From Deltaproteobacteria bacterium (GTDB taxonomy: Bacteria > Desulfobacterota > Binatia > UBA9968): a DNA stretch of 64,000 bases. Location: contig VGTH01000016.1 in the NCBI GenBank assembly GCA_016874755.1, positions 1 through 64,000 of the forward strand. The letters run 5' to 3'. A model generated the notes under the pieces. That model searched no databases and was not told where the DNA came from. It saw only the letters and a list, made by a program, of their open reading frames with translations. Each line of letters starts with the position of its first letter. Position 1 is the stretch's first letter. A program made the translations under genes and the position numbers. Below, piece after piece: positions 37,107 through 48,162 of this stretch.

Positions 37107-37670
37107 TCAAGAACCAGTGTAGTCGAAGCCATTATCTGATTGGGCAAGAGGGGGCCAGATTTGATCGCGTCGCGATAGCGTCGGCGTAGCAATCGGCCAA
37201 GTAATGCCTAAAGCGGGGTCGTTCCAAAGCACACCGCGTTCACAATCAGGCGCATATTCGTCGGTTACCATATACAGCAAAACGGCTTGCTCGCTGGTCA
37301 CACAGGCGCCGTGGGCAAATCCTGCCGGGATATAGAGCATGCGTTTGTTCTCCGCGGACAGCTCGATTGCCGCCCACTGGCCGTATCGCGGCGAGCCCTT
37401 GCGAAGGTCGACCGCCACGTCAAATATCGCACCTACTGCGGCGCGTACCAGCTTGCCCTGAGCCCTTGGAGCGTTTTGATAATGCAAGCCACGCAGCGTT
37501 CCGCGAGTGGAAAAGGAATGATTGCACTGCACGAATTCCTCTTGGATACCGCAGCGCGCGAACTCTGATCGCTTGTAGGTCTCCATAAAAAAACCACGCT
37601 CGTCAGAAAACACCTTGGGTTCGATCAACAGAACCTCGGGAAGATCGAGAGGTGTAAACACGAACGGCAT
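37107..37670 (-). CDS. rfbC: dTDP-4-dehydrorhamnose 3,5-epimerase
   Basis: RfbC (RmlC) epimerises dTDP-4-keto-6-deoxyglucose at C3 and C5. The 187-residue cupin has catalytic His63 in GTLRGLHYQ, DERGFFMETYK (23-33) and YIPAGFAHG. Its ATG overlaps the rfbA stop by one base (TAATG), so the two are translationally coupled. Confidence 0.96.
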   Translation of the reverse strand: MPFVFTPLDLPEVLLIEPKVFSDERGFFMETYKRSEFARCGIQEEFVQCNHSFSTRGTLRGLHYQNAPRAQGKLVRAAVGAIFDVAVDLRKGSPRYGQWAAIELSAENKRMLYIPAGFAHGACVTSEQAVLLYMVTDEYAPDCERGVLWNDPALGITWPIATPTLSRRDQIWPPLAQSDNGFDYTGS

Positions 37671-38755
37671 TACAACAGAACCTCGGAGTCGTCGCCGATC
37701 ATCAGCCTATACGCGTGATGAGTGCCATGATCTTTAACAACGACAGAATTTTTACCTAGCAAGCTGTCCTCTAAGCGATCGACGTTCTCTACCCGTGCGG
37801 ATTCCAAAAAAACGCAGTGCTCCAACACCGAAGAGATAATTTGGCAGCCATCCGCAATCGAAGTAAACGGCCCGATAAACGAATTTTCAACCAGGACGTT
37901 ATCCCCAATAACGACTGGACCGCGAATTTTGCTTCTCACGATCCGGCTATTCTTGCCCAACTGTACACGGCCGGTCACATTACTCGCGCTGTCGACGTCG
38001 CCTTGGATAGAGCGTTGAATCCAATCGTCGAGAACCACAGTATTGGCCGTCAAGAGGTCGTCTTTCTTGCCCGTGTCCAACCACCACCCGTCTATCTTGT
38101 CGCTAAGCACCTTACCACCGCGGATGAGCAACGATTGAATAGCGTCAGTGATTTCTAGCTCACCGCGCCACGAGGGCTGAATCTGGCTTATCGCATGGTG
38201 AATCTCGGAGGAAAAAATATAAATCCCAACCAACGCCAAGTTGGACTTTGGTGCATTCGGTTTTTCAACGAGGTTTCGCACGCGCCCAGCCTCGTCGATC
38301 TCAGCGATGCCGAAAGCGGAGGGGTTGCTCACCTCCTTTAAAAGTATCATCGCGTCGGCATCCGAACGCGCGAACTCCTCGCAATACTGCGATATCCGCG
38401 AGCCAATCAGATTGTCACCGAGATACATGATGAATGGGTCGTTACCCAGATAAGGTTGAGCAACTTTGACTGCGTGAGCAAGTCCCAGAGGCTCTTCTTG
38501 AAGAATGTAATCGATCTTCAAGTCCCAGCGCCTGCCGTCGCCAATCGCACTCCTGACGGCATTTCCAGTCTCCGGGCATATGACCATGCCAACTTCGCCG
38601 ATACCCGCCGCTTTCAAGTTGTCTAGCACGTAATAAAGAATGGGTCGGTTAGCCACCGGGACCAATTGCTTGGCCGCGGTATGGGTCAACGGCCGCAACC
38701 GCGTGCCTCGACCTCCGCTTAGTATCAGTCCCTTTAATTTAGCCGCCCCGCTCAT
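37670..38755 (-). CDS. rfbA: Glucose-1-phosphate thymidylyltransferase, long form
   Basis: Transfers dTMP to glucose-1-phosphate. The 361 residues exceed the 290-300 of common RmlA because of a C-terminal left-handed beta-helix (NVTGRVQLGKNSRIVRSKIR, VVIGDNVLVENSFIGPF), as in the long or StrD-like form. The nucleotidyl site is LSGGRGTRLRPLT (12-24), with LQEEPLGLAHAV and YLGDNLI. It is the first gene of the dTDP-sugar operon. Confidence 0.93.
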   Translation of the reverse strand: MSGAAKLKGLILSGGRGTRLRPLTHTAAKQLVPVANRPILYYVLDNLKAAGIGEVGMVICPETGNAVRSAIGDGRRWDLKIDYILQEEPLGLAHAVKVAQPYLGNDPFIMYLGDNLIGSRISQYCEEFARSDADAMILLKEVSNPSAFGIAEIDEAGRVRNLVEKPNAPKSNLALVGIYIFSSEIHHAISQIQPSWRGELEITDAIQSLLIRGGKVLSDKIDGWWLDTGKKDDLLTANTVVLDDWIQRSIQGDVDSASNVTGRVQLGKNSRIVRSKIRGPVVIGDNVLVENSFIGPFTSIADGCQIISSVLEHCVFLESARVENVDRLEDSLLGKNSVVVKDHGTHHAYRLMIGDDSEVLL

Positions 38756-39113
38756 TTCTTATCCTGCTCTCGACACGAATCGTACAAATTCCTCTGCGTG
38801 GATAGGCTTCCGCCAAGCGCGCATGTGACCGAAGTCAAGTCGCCCAGAGAATTTACGACGAAAAAAGCCACGCGTGCCAATTTTTGGACGGATTAGACAC
38901 CCGCCTGCCCAGAGGGGCTGCAACACTTAGCCCACCCAACACAACGCGCTAAGCGGTAAAATGACTTGTCGTCACTCGATGTAAGCGGTTCTTGGCCGTT
39001 TCTCAAGACGAATTTGCGAAATTGCGTCTAGAACTCCTTCGTCTCACAGGCACTGCCCTGCCCGTTCGGTCATCACCGGACGCATTTTACGCAAACAGCA
39101 TTCCAAATACAGC
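38756..39113. other. Non-coding gap upstream of rfbA
   Basis: No gene or RNA is recognised in about 360 nt. It should hold the promoter of the rfbA-rfbC-rfbB unit. A TGGCAC word on the minus strand near 38870 lacks a properly spaced GC for a sigma-54 site. Confidence 0.5.
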
Positions 39114-39800
39114 TTAGCGTCCCACTTTCGCTAGCTTTTCTCTCAATGTCTTAAAAGGCACACCGTATTCGATGGCCTTTTCCGACTGCTTGCGAGCCAA
39201 ATCATATCGCTTCTGGTCAAAATAGAGGAATCCAAGGCTGTAATAGGCCCGCCCATAGTTGGGTTCAATTTCGATCGCCTTTAGAAAAGCTTCCTCGGCT
39301 TTCTTCAAATTACCAATCTTGTAATAGACGGTTCCTATGTTGAAATGGGCTTCTGAATACTGTGGATCAAGTTCTAGCGCTGCTAGAAAATTCCTGATTG
39401 CGCCGTTGGAGTTGCCTTCAAGCGAGTCCACCACTCCCAGGTTTGAATAGGCGATGTGCTTAAGCTTCAGGCCACCAAGGGCGGGGGCATCATCTTTGAG
39501 GTTAATGATGAAGAGGAAGTTTTGTCTAGCTGCGTGCAGCTCGTTGTTCTCGAGTTGATCAACCCCCAAAATGAGATGATTCACCGCCGCTGCATTCGAG
39601 TTATACTTCGGAAGATGCCCCTTGATTGCCTCGCGCGCCGTCGGCAGGGGGTTCCAATTGGCATCCTGCGCGAACGCTTGGGAGCCTCCGTAGCCGCCTG
39701 ACAACAATAAGGCGGCCAACACGTAAGCGCACAATCCGCTTCGATGCTCAAGGTCCGCGCAGCAATAAAAGCTCGGCAACAACTCATTGATCTTTTTCAT
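39114..39800 (-). CDS. Secreted TPR-repeat protein
   Basis: A 228-residue protein with an N-terminal hydrophobic stretch (AYVLAALLLSGGYGGSQAFA, probable signal peptide after a longer-than-usual leader) followed by three to four TPR units (SEAHFNIGTVYYKIGNLKKA, GRAYYSLGFLYFDQKRYDLA). It is probably a periplasmic scaffold of the exopolysaccharide region. Its start overlaps the 3' end of the broken deacetylase by 17 nt. Exact role unknown. Confidence 0.78.
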   Translation of the reverse strand: MKKINELLPSFYCCADLEHRSGLCAYVLAALLLSGGYGGSQAFAQDANWNPLPTAREAIKGHLPKYNSNAAAVNHLILGVDQLENNELHAARQNFLFIINLKDDAPALGGLKLKHIAYSNLGVVDSLEGNSNGAIRNFLAALELDPQYSEAHFNIGTVYYKIGNLKKAEEAFLKAIEIEPNYGRAYYSLGFLYFDQKRYDLARKQSEKAIEYGVPFKTLREKLAKVGR

Positions 39801-40471
39801 ACGTGTTCCCTCTCCGGTAAAGATAACTCAGCCTACACGCCAAACTGGGCAAATGCGTTTCCCAGACGCTGTATCGTCGCAATCTGAAACAATCCGAAAC
39901 ACTGTCATTAACTCCGCTCAACGTCGTAACGGAGCCCGCCAAGTTCAACTCTCTGACAAGATCGATTACTTCTGCGCTGAAATCAGACTCTTTGCCATTT
40001 GGAAATGCACAGAGACTGACGGGCCGCTGAAGCTCACGTTCAATACTGCTTTTGGACGATACCAGCTCATCACGAGCCTGGGATAAGCTTACTTTCGTCA
40101 GTATCACGTGATTGACCGTGTGCGAGCCGACGTCCCAACCCTCTTCTGCCATCAAGCGCAGCTCGCCCCAGTTCAGCATAAGCCGCTGTGGTCCGCGATT
40201 GTTGGCTTTAAAAGCCGCGATAATTCCGTCCAACATTCTGTTTTTTTATCTTCGGCACATGATTTGAGGCGCTCTTGAAGCAGTGTTAGTGCGACCAACT
40301 TATCTGCCGGGCTTTCCACTGAGAGATCAAGCTCATGTTCGCCCGCTGGGCAACGCACCCTTTTCAAGTCCGTATGCTTCACACTCCACGCCAGCCGGTC
40401 ATTCCACAGCGCCGGCGGCGCCGGCGCTCCACTCAAACCCACTAAATAGTTCGCGATTGACGGGGAAAGTT
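39784..40471 (-). pseudogene. Broken polysaccharide deacetylase (NodB domain), truncated and frameshifted
   Basis: Two minus-strand frames together encode the second half of a NodB-type deacetylase: PALWNDRLAWSVKHTDLKRV to LLQERLKSCAEDKK in one frame, then MLDGIIAAFKANN, GWDVGSHTVNHVILTK and LRRYSVWETHLPSLACRLSY in the other. The switch falls at a seven-base T/A run at 40241-40247; one extra base would join them. The N-terminal half with the TFDDG catalytic motif is missing, and the remnant starts directly at the secA 3' end. Because the domain is truncated, loss of function is likely even if the frameshift is a sequencing error. Confidence 0.75.
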
Positions 40472-44083
<3,612 letters not shown>

Positions 44084-44193
44084 GCTTTGCCCAGCTCCCT
44101 GCGCCTGCCGCTTGGTTTCGTAGGACACGCGCAAAGTATTAGAAGATTTGCGATTATTCTACAGGATACCAAGCGAGAATGAAATTGGCCAAA

Positions 44194-44991
44194 TTAGCGC
44201 TCGATGCGCACGGCCGACTCCACTTTATCGCCCAAAAAACGGCGCCCGACCTTAATAAACCGCTCCGGAGCATCGGTCACAAAGAAGCCGTGGCTTGCTC
44301 TGCCAGCACCTTTGGCGAGGGACAACTTCTTCAGGGTCGCCTGCACCTCTTTTGCCGTTTCCTCGGCGGAGTCAACCAGCCGCACCTTTTTGCCCAGGTA
44401 CTTGCGAATCGCTTTCTTAAGCAACGGGTAATGCGTGCAGCCCAGAATCAATGTATCGATGCCGCTTTGCTTCAGGCTACCGAGGTAAGCTCGCACGGTC
44501 ATTTCCACGACCGCGTTATCGGTCCACCCTTCTTCGACTAGCGGCACAAACAACGGACAAGCGCGGCTGTACACTTCGATGCCGGGCTCCGCCGCCTTCA
44601 AAGCCCGCGTATAGGCGCCGCTTTGAATCGTCGCCTCGGTGCCAATCACACCGACCTTCTTGTTTTTGCTGCTGGCGACCGCGCGCCGCACGCCTGGCTC
44701 GATCACGCCAATGATGGGCAGCGTCAATGCAGTGCGCAGCCGCTCGAGCGCAATGGCGGTTGACGTGTTGCACGCCACGACAATCATTTTGACGCCCTTT
44801 TCGGCGAGGAATTCACTGTTTTCAAACGAATAGCGCAGCACGGTTTCGGTCGATTTGCTGCCGTAGGGCGCGCGCGCGGTGTCGCCCAAGTAAACGGTAT
44901 TTTCGTTCGGCAGTGCTTCGATGATCTGGTGCAACACCGTCAGACCGCCTATGCCGGAATCGAAAACCCCGATGGCGCTCTCCGCGCTCAT
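44194..44991 (-). CDS. murI: Glutamate racemase
   Basis: MurI makes D-glutamate for peptidoglycan. From ATG 44989-44991 (MSAESAIGVFDSGIGG) it has 265 residues, the usual length. Catalytic cysteines: Cys74 in VACNTSTA and the second in LGCTHYPLL; GDTARAPYG (36-44) and DSGIGG (11-16) are conserved. The frame extends 14 residues upstream into the repeat spacer, which does not look coding. It follows the SPL-like gene, with a hairpin-forming spacer between them. Confidence 0.96.
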   Translation of the reverse strand: MSAESAIGVFDSGIGGLTVLHQIIEALPNENTVYLGDTARAPYGSKSTETVLRYSFENSEFLAEKGVKMIVVACNTSTAIALERLRTALTLPIIGVIEPGVRRAVASSKNKKVGVIGTEATIQSGAYTRALKAAEPGIEVYSRACPLFVPLVEEGWTDNAVVEMTVRAYLGSLKQSGIDTLILGCTHYPLLKKAIRKYLGKKVRLVDSAEETAKEVQATLKKLSLAKGAGRASHGFFVTDAPERFIKVGRRFLGDKVESAVRIER

Positions 44992-45071
44992 TTTGGATTT
45001 TCGATTTTGGGTTTTGGATTGTCGCTCAACCACAGATCGCTCTTTCTGGCTTCAATCGGAAAATCCAAAAT
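44992..45071. repeat. Quasi-periodic AT spacer with complementary ends
   Basis: TTTTGGATTTTCGATT at the left end (from 44992) faces AATCGGAAAATCCAAAA at the right end (to about 45071), with further TTTTGG/CCAAAA words in between. It can form a 16-bp hairpin between the SPL-like gene and murI. Confidence 0.7.
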
Positions 45072-46166
45072 CTAAATTCCAAAATTGGCCAGCTGCCCTG
45101 CCAGCTCTTTTTCACAGCTCGGCGCAAAACCGAAAACCTGCTGCCAAACTTCGCTGGATTCCATGCAAAGATAAGCTTTCGTAGTCGGTGCCAAAGGACG
45201 AATCCACCCGAGCATCTTACGATACATCTCAACGCGTAGCGGCTGAAAATAGCGCAGCTTGCCATCGGGACAGAGAACCTGTTCACCCGTGAGCAATTGA
45301 GTCTTCGGAAAACGCTGGCGCATGACGCGCTTTAGAGCCGGCGTGTCGCGCAACACGCCCATGCTGAGCCAGGCAATACGCCGCCAATCGACCGCCGCGA
45401 AAGTCTGCTCGATCATATCCCGATAGTCGTCTTCCCAGCCCGGGTATTCGATGATCGGGTCGAAGTGAAAGCCCAAACGATAGCCGGCGCTTTGACAGCG
45501 CCGCGCGGCAGCCAAGCGAGCGCTGAGCGACGCCGTGCCGTGCTCATCTTGATCGATCACTCTCTGTGGGTTCATCGACCACGAGACCACGACATGCTCT
45601 TTCGGATCGATATCGAGCAAGCCGTCGACACAATCGCTCTTGGTCTTTAGCTCCAGCAGAACATTGGGCTGCTCGGCAAAAAACGGCACCACCGCGCGGG
45701 CAAAGCCGATGTAGGGCTCCAATGCCAAGCTATCCGTGATCTCGCCCGTGCCAATGCGAAAGAAATAGCGTCGGTGTTTACTTAGCATCTCGTCAGCTTC
45801 GGTCAGCAAATCATCGACGTTGCTAAAGACGGTCAGTGCGGCATTGTCGGCAAGATAATCCTGCAGGTAGCAATAGCTACAGTCCATCGGGCAATTGCTG
45901 GCGAAATTGATCACGAAATAGTTGCAACAGACTTGTCCCTCACTGCCCGGACACTTCTTCAAAAACTCACCGCGGTGCCGGGCCAGTGTCAGGGTTTTTT
46001 TCGCCGCACCGAACCCGTCGCGCAACCCGCCATCGCTTTGCTTGGCATCTACGCAATCGACGATCTTAAACTTCGCGTCGGGCAAGGCCCTGCGTAAATT
46101 TTCGTAGACAAGGCTCGACTGCGAGCCCTCTTCGACGACAATCTCTTCGGGTTGAAATAGTTGCAT
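45072..46166 (-). CDS. splB: Spore-photoproduct-lyase-like radical SAM protein
   Basis: A 364-residue radical SAM protein of the SplB family, whose founding member repairs the spore photoproduct thymine dimer. The 4Fe-4S/SAM motif is Cys92-x3-Cys96-x2-Cys99 (NCPMDCSYCY), and Cys in YLCMESSEVW near the C-terminus is typical of this family. HVVVSWSMNPQRV and FHFDPIIEYPGWEDDY are family blocks. No sporulation genes are nearby and the lineage does not appear to sporulate, so another DNA- or nucleotide-repair role is possible. Starts 2 nt after the hypothetical gene at 46169. Confidence 0.88.
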   Translation of the reverse strand: MQLFQPEEIVVEEGSQSSLVYENLRRALPDAKFKIVDCVDAKQSDGGLRDGFGAAKKTLTLARHRGEFLKKCPGSEGQVCCNYFVINFASNCPMDCSYCYLQDYLADNAALTVFSNVDDLLTEADEMLSKHRRYFFRIGTGEITDSLALEPYIGFARAVVPFFAEQPNVLLELKTKSDCVDGLLDIDPKEHVVVSWSMNPQRVIDQDEHGTASLSARLAAARRCQSAGYRLGFHFDPIIEYPGWEDDYRDMIEQTFAAVDWRRIAWLSMGVLRDTPALKRVMRQRFPKTQLLTGEQVLCPDGKLRYFQPLRVEMYRKMLGWIRPLAPTTKAYLCMESSEVWQQVFGFAPSCEKELAGQLANFGI

Positions 46167-46168
46167 CG

Positions 46169-46708
46169 TTACTTCGCTGAACGGCCGGCCAACAAGTCAA
46201 AGACTTGACGCACGGCATCCTGTTCGAGGCTCTGCTCTAGCTTATGGCTCAAACGCTTGAGCTCGTCGTAACTGCCCGCGCTGAACTGAATCTGCAAACG
46301 GCCGCCTTCCAAACCTGGCGGCACTGAGAGCTGGATTTCCGGCTGCAGCTTCAGCTCCTTTAGTCGCTTTTGGATGCCATCTTCGATCTCCGCCAACCGT
46401 GGGAAGCGCCAGCGCCGCAGCTGCTCTTTTATCCGTTTGAACTTGTCAGCCCGCCCCAAACGCGGGTCGGTCTCGATATCGCCAATCGATTTATCAGCGA
46501 GAACCTCGTAACCCCTGCGGTCGTCGCGCAGCGCGATCTCTTCCAGCCAGTCCATCAAATCGCGCAGATGGTTCTCGCTGGGCTTCAACGCCGAGACCAG
46601 CCGCCACAAGGCGTCGCGATCCGTCGCCTCCCAAGTCAACCAGCGCTCAAGCGTCTGTGGATGAAACGCTTTCTCCTGGGCAAACTGGCGCACCAGCGCT
46701 TCCGACAT
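46169..46708 (-). CDS. Hypothetical protein upstream of the SPL-like gene
   Basis: Not recognised. From ATG 46706-46708 (MSEALVRQFAQEKAFHPQTL) it has 179 residues: an N-terminal helical part, a DMDW-like stretch (RDLMDWLEEIALRDDRRGYE), a basic LGRADKFKRIKEQLRRWRFP segment and a C-terminal alpha/beta part. No signal peptide or membrane segment. It overlaps the glycosyltransferase 3' end by 62 nt and ends 2 nt before the SPL-like start, so a partner role for the radical SAM protein is possible. Confidence 0.7.
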   Translation of the reverse strand: MSEALVRQFAQEKAFHPQTLERWLTWEATDRDALWRLVSALKPSENHLRDLMDWLEEIALRDDRRGYEVLADKSIGDIETDPRLGRADKFKRIKEQLRRWRFPRLAEIEDGIQKRLKELKLQPEIQLSVPPGLEGGRLQIQFSAGSYDELKRLSHKLEQSLEQDAVRQVFDLLAGRSAK

Positions 46709-47546
46709 CGAGCGGCTCCTTGCAAAACTCCAACGGCATCGCTTCATATTCCGCAGCTTCGGCGAACCTGCCTCGCTTGCGCGCCCCCTGAGTCAAGACC
46801 CTGACCTTGCGCTGCAACACGGCAAATGCCCAAGCGCGCTTTTGCAGCGGCAGATGACCGCGCAGGAGCTTTTGCAACGCCGCAACGCGGAAGCGGTCCA
46901 TGCCCCAAAGCGCATGGGACAATTGATCGGCGTGGCCGCCGCGCTTGACGATCAACGGCTCCGGCAGCAAACCAACCTCTTGGTCAACGGCGATGCGCAG
47001 CCACAAATCGTAATCTTCACAAACCGGCAGGTTCTCATCGAAGCCGCCCACTCGATCGAACAACTCCCGCGTCAGCATCGCCGCAGAGGGGCTGACGAGG
47101 CAGAGATCGAGACTGGCGCGAAAAATATCACCCGACGGTTTACGGTGAATGTTTCTGGGATTGACCCGCACCCCATCACGCATCCAGATTTCCTCGGTCT
47201 GGCAGATGTTGTATTCGCGATGGCTCTCCATAAAGGCGATTTGCTGCTCAAGCTTGCGCGGCAACCAAATGTCATCGGAATCGAGAAATGCCAGATACTT
47301 TCCCCGCGATGCGCGGACACCCCGATTGCGCGCCGATGACACCCCACCCTTAACTTGGCTAATCACCTGCACCCTGGTCCCGTAGTGCGCGAGACGCGAC
47401 TCGGTCTCATCGGTGGAACCGTCATCCACCACGATCAATTCAAAATCGGCAAAAGTTTGACGTAAAACTGAATCAATCGCCTCACCCACCCAGGGCCAAC
47501 GATTGTAGGTTGGAATAATGACACTGACGAGAGGAGCTGATGACAT
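46647..47546 (-). CDS. Glycosyltransferase family 2
   Basis: A 299-residue GT-A fold transferase: VSVIIPTYNRWPWVGEAIDS, VVDDGSTDETE, ARNRGVRASRGKYLAFLDSDDIW (with the DxD metal-binding Asp pair) and FDENLPVCEDYDLWLRI (catalytic-loop ED). The C-terminal 60 residues are basic and variable. It probably adds a sugar to a cell-surface glycan. ATG 47544-47546 is chosen; a start three residues upstream is possible. Its 3' end overlaps the hypothetical gene by 62 nt. Confidence 0.9.
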   Translation of the reverse strand: MSSAPLVSVIIPTYNRWPWVGEAIDSVLRQTFADFELIVVDDGSTDETESRLAHYGTRVQVISQVKGGVSSARNRGVRASRGKYLAFLDSDDIWLPRKLEQQIAFMESHREYNICQTEEIWMRDGVRVNPRNIHRKPSGDIFRASLDLCLVSPSAAMLTRELFDRVGGFDENLPVCEDYDLWLRIAVDQEVGLLPEPLIVKRGGHADQLSHALWGMDRFRVAALQKLLRGHLPLQKRAWAFAVLQRKVRVLTQGARKRGRFAEAAEYEAMPLEFCKEPLDVGSAGAPVCPGESVSSTDA

Positions 47547-47572
47547 GAAAGGCAAGGGTCCGGCGCGTTCGA

Positions 47573-48004
47573 TTAAACAAAACTCTCCATCTTCTTAAAA
47601 AACTGATCGACCATCATCTTGGCCACGCCGTTGAGCATTCTTTGCCCGACGCTGGCAATCAGCCCGCCAACCTTGGCATCGGTGCTGTATTTGAGCAATG
47701 TCTGGCCATTGGCTTCTTCGAGATCGATGGCCACATCGCCCTGCATGAAACCCGGACCGCCGGAGCCGGAACCGCTCAGCACATAGTGCGACGGCGGCTG
47801 TTTATCTTTGATGGCGACTTTGCCTTTGTAGGTTCCTTTGACCGAGGCCACTCCCACCTTCATCACCGCTTCATATTCGTCCGGACCAATCTCATTCATG
47901 CTCTCGCAGCCGGGCATGCACTGCCCAATGATCTTCGGATCGAGCAGCACCTGCCAAACGCGATCGCGTGGCGCACTAAACGTGTAAGTGCCTTCTATCT
48001 TCAC
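47573..48004 (-). CDS. SRPBCC-fold CoxG-type protein
   Basis: A 143-residue START/SRPBCC domain protein of the carbon-monoxide-dehydrogenase subunit G family: MKIEGTYTFSAPRDRVWQVL, IGQCMPGCESMNEIGPDEYE, VKGTYKGKVAIKDKQPPSHY, LKYSTDAKVGGLIASVGQRM. CoxG recruits CO dehydrogenase to the membrane in Oligotropha, but many copies lie away from cox genes, as here (no cox genes in the window). It ends QFFKKMESFV without a membrane tail. Confidence 0.88.
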   Translation of the reverse strand: MKIEGTYTFSAPRDRVWQVLLDPKIIGQCMPGCESMNEIGPDEYEAVMKVGVASVKGTYKGKVAIKDKQPPSHYVLSGSGSGGPGFMQGDVAIDLEEANGQTLLKYSTDAKVGGLIASVGQRMLNGVAKMMVDQFFKKMESFV

Positions 48005-48162
48005 CTAAGGAAGCCTCCTGCGCACGACCGCAACGGCCGCAAAACACTCCTGCCAGCGGCGTAAACGTGCGAAAAACATAACGTTCATCCCCAGAAAACA
48101 CAACATGTTGGGAAACTTATTGGTTGAATACGGCGTGCGCGTCCGTTACAATTTTCCCATCC

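Noticed and set aside
38860-38890. TGGCAC word as a sigma-54 promoter
   Set aside because: The GC element is not at the required 10-nt distance from GG.
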